From contig WSYJ01000009.1 of the NCBI GenBank assembly GCA_020186115.1, forward strand, positions 1 to 64,000: 64,000 nucleotides of DNA, read 5' to 3'. Made by a program: the position numbers and the translations under genes. Below are positions 60,220-64,000 of this stretch, piece by piece (position 1 is the first letter of the stretch; every line of letters starts with the position of its first letter). The notes beneath the pieces were generated by a model. That model saw only the letters and a list, made by a program, of their open reading frames with translations. It searched no databases and was not told the origin of the DNA. Source of the stretch: Histomonas meleagridis (Eukaryota; Parabasalia; Tritrichomonadida; Dientamoebidae).

Positions 60220-61251
60220 TTAGAAGAAAGAGAATATTTTTCCCAACACAAAAATAATAACACTGTACCATAACGGCCATGTTAAATAAATATAGATTAC
60301 TGAGGTTACCAATAAGTTAATTCCAAGGAATAAGAATTTCTTCTTTAAATTTTCACATACCTCAAAATCATTAGATTCACAAACATTAGATTTTATTGAA
60401 ATTAAAATAAGCGAAGAACCTACTCCAATTTGAGCAATTGCAAGTAAAACATAAAAACAAGCTCCTACAAGAAAAATACTCAATTTTATATTGAAATCGA
60501 TTGGAATAAAAATCACAAATAGATTAAATATAATCACAGATATTGATACATATTTTATATAAGTGGAAAGGTTGAATAAAATATTATCATTAAAATATGT
60601 TTTTATCCCATCATTTGAAAGAACAAATAATGAGTGGACATATTGAGGAATACAGAAAATAAAATACAAAAAGGGAATGTAAAAAAAACGAAAATAATTG
60701 AGTCCACAGGACCGTTTCTTATGAAGCGACTTATTGTTAAAGCATTTAATAATAGAAGGAAAAATTGAATCAATGTTTTCTCCTGTTTTTGAAGAACATG
60801 GGATGTAACAATAAAATTTTTGATTAAAAACCAGTTGTTTGGCTTCTTCATCAGAAACATGATCAGGATTTCCAGGTTCTCTTAAATCTGATTTTGTTCC
60901 AATAAGAATGATCTTTGAGTGCTTACAGTAGTGTTTAACATCTTTGGTCCACCTTCGAGTGATACTTTCAAATGATTTTTTCGAATTAAGAGAAAAACAA
61001 AGAAGGAAAACATCATTTTTGCGTGCGGGTGAATAAGTTAATTGACGAAGTTCAGAGTCTACTCTATCACTTGTATCCACAATACTAAGTATATACTTTT
61101 CTTGTTTGCAAAATATATCTTCATAAATTTCGAAAGTTATTGGAGGATTAAATTCTTTAAATGGTTTTTTATTTAGGGCAATTAAGAGGGATGTCTTACC
61201 AACTGATTCATCACCAACTGCAACAGAATGGATCATCTTTGAGATTGCCAT
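60220..61251 (-). CDS. Rho-type GTPase fused to a multi-pass membrane domain
   Basis: The 343-residue protein begins with a GTPase domain at ~1-175: P-loop GDESVGKTS, switch II DTSDRVDSELRQLTY in place of DTAGQ, Rho-like YSPARKNDVFLLCFSL, G4 GTKSDL and G5 SSKTG. Residues ~185-343 contain four to five hydrophobic segments (FFYIPFLYFIFCI, ISVIIFNLFVIFIPI, IFLVGACFYVLLAI, FLFLGINLLVTSVIYIY) and there is no CAAX box. A membrane-anchored GTPase with its own transmembrane domain is unusual. A DT.D variant at the catalytic Gln suggests slow hydrolysis. Confidence 0.85.
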   Translation of the reverse strand: MAISKMIHSVAVGDESVGKTSLLIALNKKPFKEFNPPITFEIYEDIFCKQEKYILSIVDTSDRVDSELRQLTYSPARKNDVFLLCFSLNSKKSFESITRRWTKDVKHYCKHSKIILIGTKSDLREPGNPDHVSDEEAKQLVFNQKFYCYIPCSSKTGENIDSIFPSIIKCFNNKSLHKKRSCGLNYFRFFYIPFLYFIFCIPQYVHSLFVLSNDGIKTYFNDNILFNLSTYIKYVSISVIIFNLFVIFIPIDFNIKLSIFLVGACFYVLLAIAQIGVGSSLILISIKSNVCESNDFEVCENLKKKFLFLGINLLVTSVIYIYLTWPLWYSVIIFVLGKIFSFF

Positions 61252-62260
61252 AACCTATAAATTGTAGTACACCAAATTTGACACACCTCACATAAATCGT
61301 ACCAAAAAGCAAAAAGTGCTGTAAAAAAACGATAAAAACGACTTCTGAATTGCTCTCAAAATTGGTTTATAATCGAGTTTCCAGCTACCGATCTACCAGA
61401 TCTATGGGGAATTTATCAATAAAAGATTAATATTTAAATGAATTATTTTCAATAAATGAGGAAAATGTGATTTCATGTCTTAGACGTCTTGTAAAATAAT
61501 ATGAGACTACTTGACAAATGAAATCCTCATCCAAACCTTCTAAATAAATTAGTGAACCTTGTAGAAGATGGTGTTGTTAAGTATATAATTTAAAAAAATT
61601 CCCTTTATGAACTTGCTGAAGCAGTTGAAAACGATATACTAGCTGATGTGAAAGTTGAAATACTGCTCTACAAAATCTCTGGATTAATATATAATGGCAT
61701 TCAATTTAAATATAAGATAAAAATTAGATTCACCATTGAGAGAAACTTCTGTATTAGGTAACATTCATGTTAAGGATGCATCCCTTTTGGTGAACTTGTT
61801 AAAGCAGTAAAAAAACAAAAAAATTCACATCCTCGCCAAAGGGAGAAAAAGGCCGATAAAAAGGAAAAGAAAGAATTCAAATTTGATTTAAAATAGTACT
61901 ATCGATAGTACCCTTTAAGAAAATTTGAAATAATTACACTTATCAGTAAATTATTGAAAGGAGTTAGTAATATAAATTAAAGCAAAATATCTCGTTCTTG
62001 ATATCAAGATTATGATTTGATAATGAAAAATAAATTATTTGATTTTTGGATTTTAATATTGCACACACAACATTTAGTAGTGGCAGCGCCTTAAGGTAAT
62101 GATTTGCAAATCCATTTAAATTTTGAAAGACATCTGAGATATATACGTCGTTTCTGCCGCACAAAAGCCCGCGAAAACCGTAGAATGGTATTGAATTAAC
62201 TTTTCGAGATACATACAAAATTCAATACCTCATATAATTTTTTCACTTGGCTGGAAGAAG
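61252..62260. other. Intergenic with decayed coding fragments
   Basis: No intact gene. Plus-strand fragments around 61600-61745 (YELAEAVENDILADVK) and 61788-61896 (PFGELVKAVKKQ then a Lys-rich tail ending at TAG) look like remnants of one frame-shifted gene. A minus-strand open stretch at 61964-62218 lacks an ATG. A TCACTTG initiator-like motif at 62243-62249 belongs to the next gene. Confidence 0.4.
62243..62249 (+). promoter_or_regulatory. Initiator-like TCACTTG before the PIAS-like gene
   Basis: Lies 12 bp before the ATG at 62261 and fits the trichomonad initiator, predicting a leader shorter than 20 bases. Confidence 0.5.
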
Positions 62261-63214
62261 ATGAACCCAAACGAAAACTTTGTCGCACCAAATTTACAAA
62301 CATCTCCAACTACTGGAAATGTTTCACAAACAAGTGGAACGAAGCAACAAGAAAAAAATGTTTTAAATGACCAGGATTTTGATACATTGATAAAATCCGT
62401 TCAGCTTCTCAGAATATCACAAATTCGCTATATCGTCCAAAAATATTCTCTTCCTGCAAACGGAAATAAAACTAAGCTATTACAAATTGTTGTTAAGCTT
62501 CTTGAGTCAATTCGTCATCAACCATTAATCAAACAAATTTACCAAGAAGTAATGCTTCTTCTTGCAAAGCAAGATCAACCATTTTTTAATCCACTTCAAA
62601 CTGTTAAAAGATTACAAATTTGCCAGCAAGTTGTCGTTTCTCCACCTCCGCATCCATTCATTAAACTTCTTCCGTTACCACCTATACTCGGACCGATTGT
62701 TGCACAATCTGGTACGTCTAATGGATTTTTTGAATTTATGATATCCAGTATATCTTCACGGGTTTGCATAAATTTCACATGGCAAAACAATACACCAACC
62801 AACTTTTCCATGTTTGCTGATGTTAATGGGTTTCTTTTTGCTGTTAATCCAGATGATTTCGAACCACTTCCTCTTGACATCACCGAAAAAATTTTTCTTA
62901 ATCGACCTAATTTATTCACAATTCGATCAATCACCACAGAAACCCCAATTGCGGTCACTATTTCTCGTTATGAGCCACAAACAATTCAATCAATAATCAA
63001 AAAATTTTCAGCTGAAGGTTGCAATGATTACCAAACACTTGTTTGTGGAAGGAGTTGTAACCATGAACCGTTCTCTCTTGTAGATTTCTTATCAAAAGGA
63101 ACTGCAACAAATATTTGGAAATGTCCTATTTGTGGTTCATCATTATCAATTGATGACCTTGTTGGCATTCATACAGATGGCCAAGTGCAGGAGAGCGATA
63201 CTTCGAATCAATAA
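62261..63214 (+). CDS. PIAS/Siz-type SUMO E3 ligase
   Basis: In this 317-residue protein, residues ~43-80 form a SAP-like helix pair (LLRISQIRYIVQKYSLPANGNKTKLLQIV). Residues ~125-235 fit a PINIT-like beta domain. Residues ~265-310 are the SP-RING: CGRSCNHEPFSLVDFL then WKCPICGSSLSIDDL, with the C-x-H and C-x2-C zinc ligands of the Miz class. PIAS/Siz ligases promote SUMO transfer from Ubc9 in the nucleus. The protein lacks the usual long C-terminal tail. Confidence 0.87.
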   Translation: MNPNENFVAPNLQTSPTTGNVSQTSGTKQQEKNVLNDQDFDTLIKSVQLLRISQIRYIVQKYSLPANGNKTKLLQIVVKLLESIRHQPLIKQIYQEVMLLLAKQDQPFFNPLQTVKRLQICQQVVVSPPPHPFIKLLPLPPILGPIVAQSGTSNGFFEFMISSISSRVCINFTWQNNTPTNFSMFADVNGFLFAVNPDDFEPLPLDITEKIFLNRPNLFTIRSITTETPIAVTISRYEPQTIQSIIKKFSAEGCNDYQTLVCGRSCNHEPFSLVDFLSKGTATNIWKCPICGSSLSIDDLVGIHTDGQVQESDTSNQ

Positions 63215-63457
63215 GGAAACTTTTATCCTGTTATGTAAATTTCTAAATAAATATAGATCACATTTAATGTATCCATTTTGAACTTAAAGGTTAAAAAAAC
63301 CTTTTTATTCGAAGTTTGTTATTAAGCTTTATTTATGTCTTTCATGATATAGCAAAACAAACACAACAAAAAGTTAACTAACAAAGTTCCATTGGATTTA
63401 ATTAATTAGAAAATTAAAAGCGAAACAGTTTACAATTTTATTAATAATTAAAAGAAA
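63215..63457. other. Intergenic, ~240 bp
   Basis: AT-rich spacer with GAACTTAAAGGTT strings. No feature supported. Confidence 0.4.
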
Positions 63458-63956
63458 ATGTTGATTTTAAAGTTATATACTTCGGAACTAATCTATTATA
63501 TATTATCTTTAAAAGATGAACAGAACAATTGTTCATTATCCGATGATAATAAATTTAAAGTATTAAATGAAATTGCGGAATATAAATCAAATCATTATGT
63601 TATAATCGATAGATTATTTAACACTAAATTCAATTTGTCTTCAAACATAAGAACTATGAACCATTCGATATAAAAGTAAATATAAAAGTACCGAAATGGT
63701 TAAACTTAACAGTGTTTGATAAGATATATAAATTTCGAAAACTTGGAAACGAAAAATGAACATAAAATTTGATTCCGAAATTTCCTTTAAATGTCTAATA
63801 AAATCAAAAGAGAAACGGAAAATGTCTTCTAGTTACACTGAAAAAAATGAAGATGTTATCTTGGGACAGTTTATAGACATAGTTAATATCACAAACAGAA
63901 ACAACAGCGAGGAAAATGCACTTAACATTTCTGTTGGAAACGCCGAAAACGAATGA
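63458..63956 (+). pseudogene. Small gene split by two single-base frame changes
   Basis: The ATG at 63458 (MLILKLYTSELIYYIL) opens 71 codons. The next frame continues with NYEPFDIKVNIKVPKW...LGNEK, and a third with MNIKFDSEISFKC...ending TGA at 63956. Adding one A in runs near 63655 and 63756 would yield a single protein of ~166 residues. The central VPKWLNLTVFDKI stretch looks like conserved sequence, but I do not recognise the family. It may be a real gene hidden by sequence errors. Confidence 0.45.
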
Positions 63957-64000
63957 AAAAACATTACTTAAGATAAAAACTTAAGTTATAGCTTTGTATT

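Noticed and set aside
61964-62218. 84-codon minus-strand frame
   Set aside because: It has no ATG, overlaps the PIAS promoter region and matches no family I know.

Overview
The window is AT-rich nuclear DNA of a protist and looks like a trichomonad (Parabasalia), most plausibly Tritrichomonas foetus or a close relative. The inference rests on intron-free protein genes with very short leaders, promoter motifs like those known from Trichomonas vaginalis (TCACTT initiators, CCTTT and CGGTT boxes next to start codons), and typical trichomonad families: DUF3447/ankyrin proteins, a BspA-like leucine-rich repeat relic, and a kexin-like surface subtilase. The standard genetic code is used. The species is inferred and no rRNA is present to confirm it.

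Layout. Region 1-6.0 kb is an accessory module: a tRNA-Asn gene is followed within 1 bp by a large gene of an unrecognised family, and a broken relative carrying C2H2 fingers starts just behind a second copy of the tRNA 3' end; a third, inverted copy begins at the window edge. Region 6.1-28.2 kb is a dense housekeeping block: CSN7-like PCI protein, coiled-coil protein, PP2A-type phosphatase, V-ATPase proteolipid, NDC80, an importin-beta-like karyopherin, an LKB1-like kinase, a Rad23-like UBL/UBA protein, a Ras-like GTPase, the E2F partner DP, ribosomal protein S16, a CAP-like protein, proteasome alpha-6, a UBL protein, an ER Hsp70/GRP170-like chaperone and a type II membrane protein. Region 28.2-29.7 kb holds a DUF3447 relic and a 54-bp minisatellite. 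Region 29.7-39.6 kb carries NAP1/HEM of the WAVE complex, a tomosyn-like protein, an RPGRIP1-like coiled-coil/C2 protein and an HMG-box protein. Region 39.7-45.5 kb is repeat-rich: a DUF3447 gene trailed by six ankyrin islands split by spacers, a 1-kb terminal-inverted-repeat element, and a second broken DUF3447 gene. Region 46-64 kb has an FKBP15-like protein, a kexin-like protease, a BspA relic, WDHD1/Ctf4, a golgin-like coiled coil, a RING-H2 protein, a Rho GTPase fused to membrane segments, a PIAS/Siz SUMO ligase and a broken small gene.

How the genes relate. There are no operons; genes sit on both strands with 30-500 bp between them, often as divergent or convergent pairs. Several products belong to the cell cycle (NDC80, WDHD1, DP, LKB1-like kinase), to protein turnover and modification (proteasome alpha-6, CSN7, Rad23-like, PIAS, RING-H2), to membrane traffic (tomosyn, FKBP15, golgin, GTPases) and to actin control (NAP1). 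The most unusual signals are the tRNA-3'-end-linked modular genes at the left end, two E2F-type sites in front of the DP gene, a 14-bp element shared by the NDC80 and WDHD1 starts, the ankyrin array with conserved spacers, and the Rho GTPase-transmembrane fusion. Several open frames are split by single-base changes in homopolymers, which may be real decay or assembly errors.
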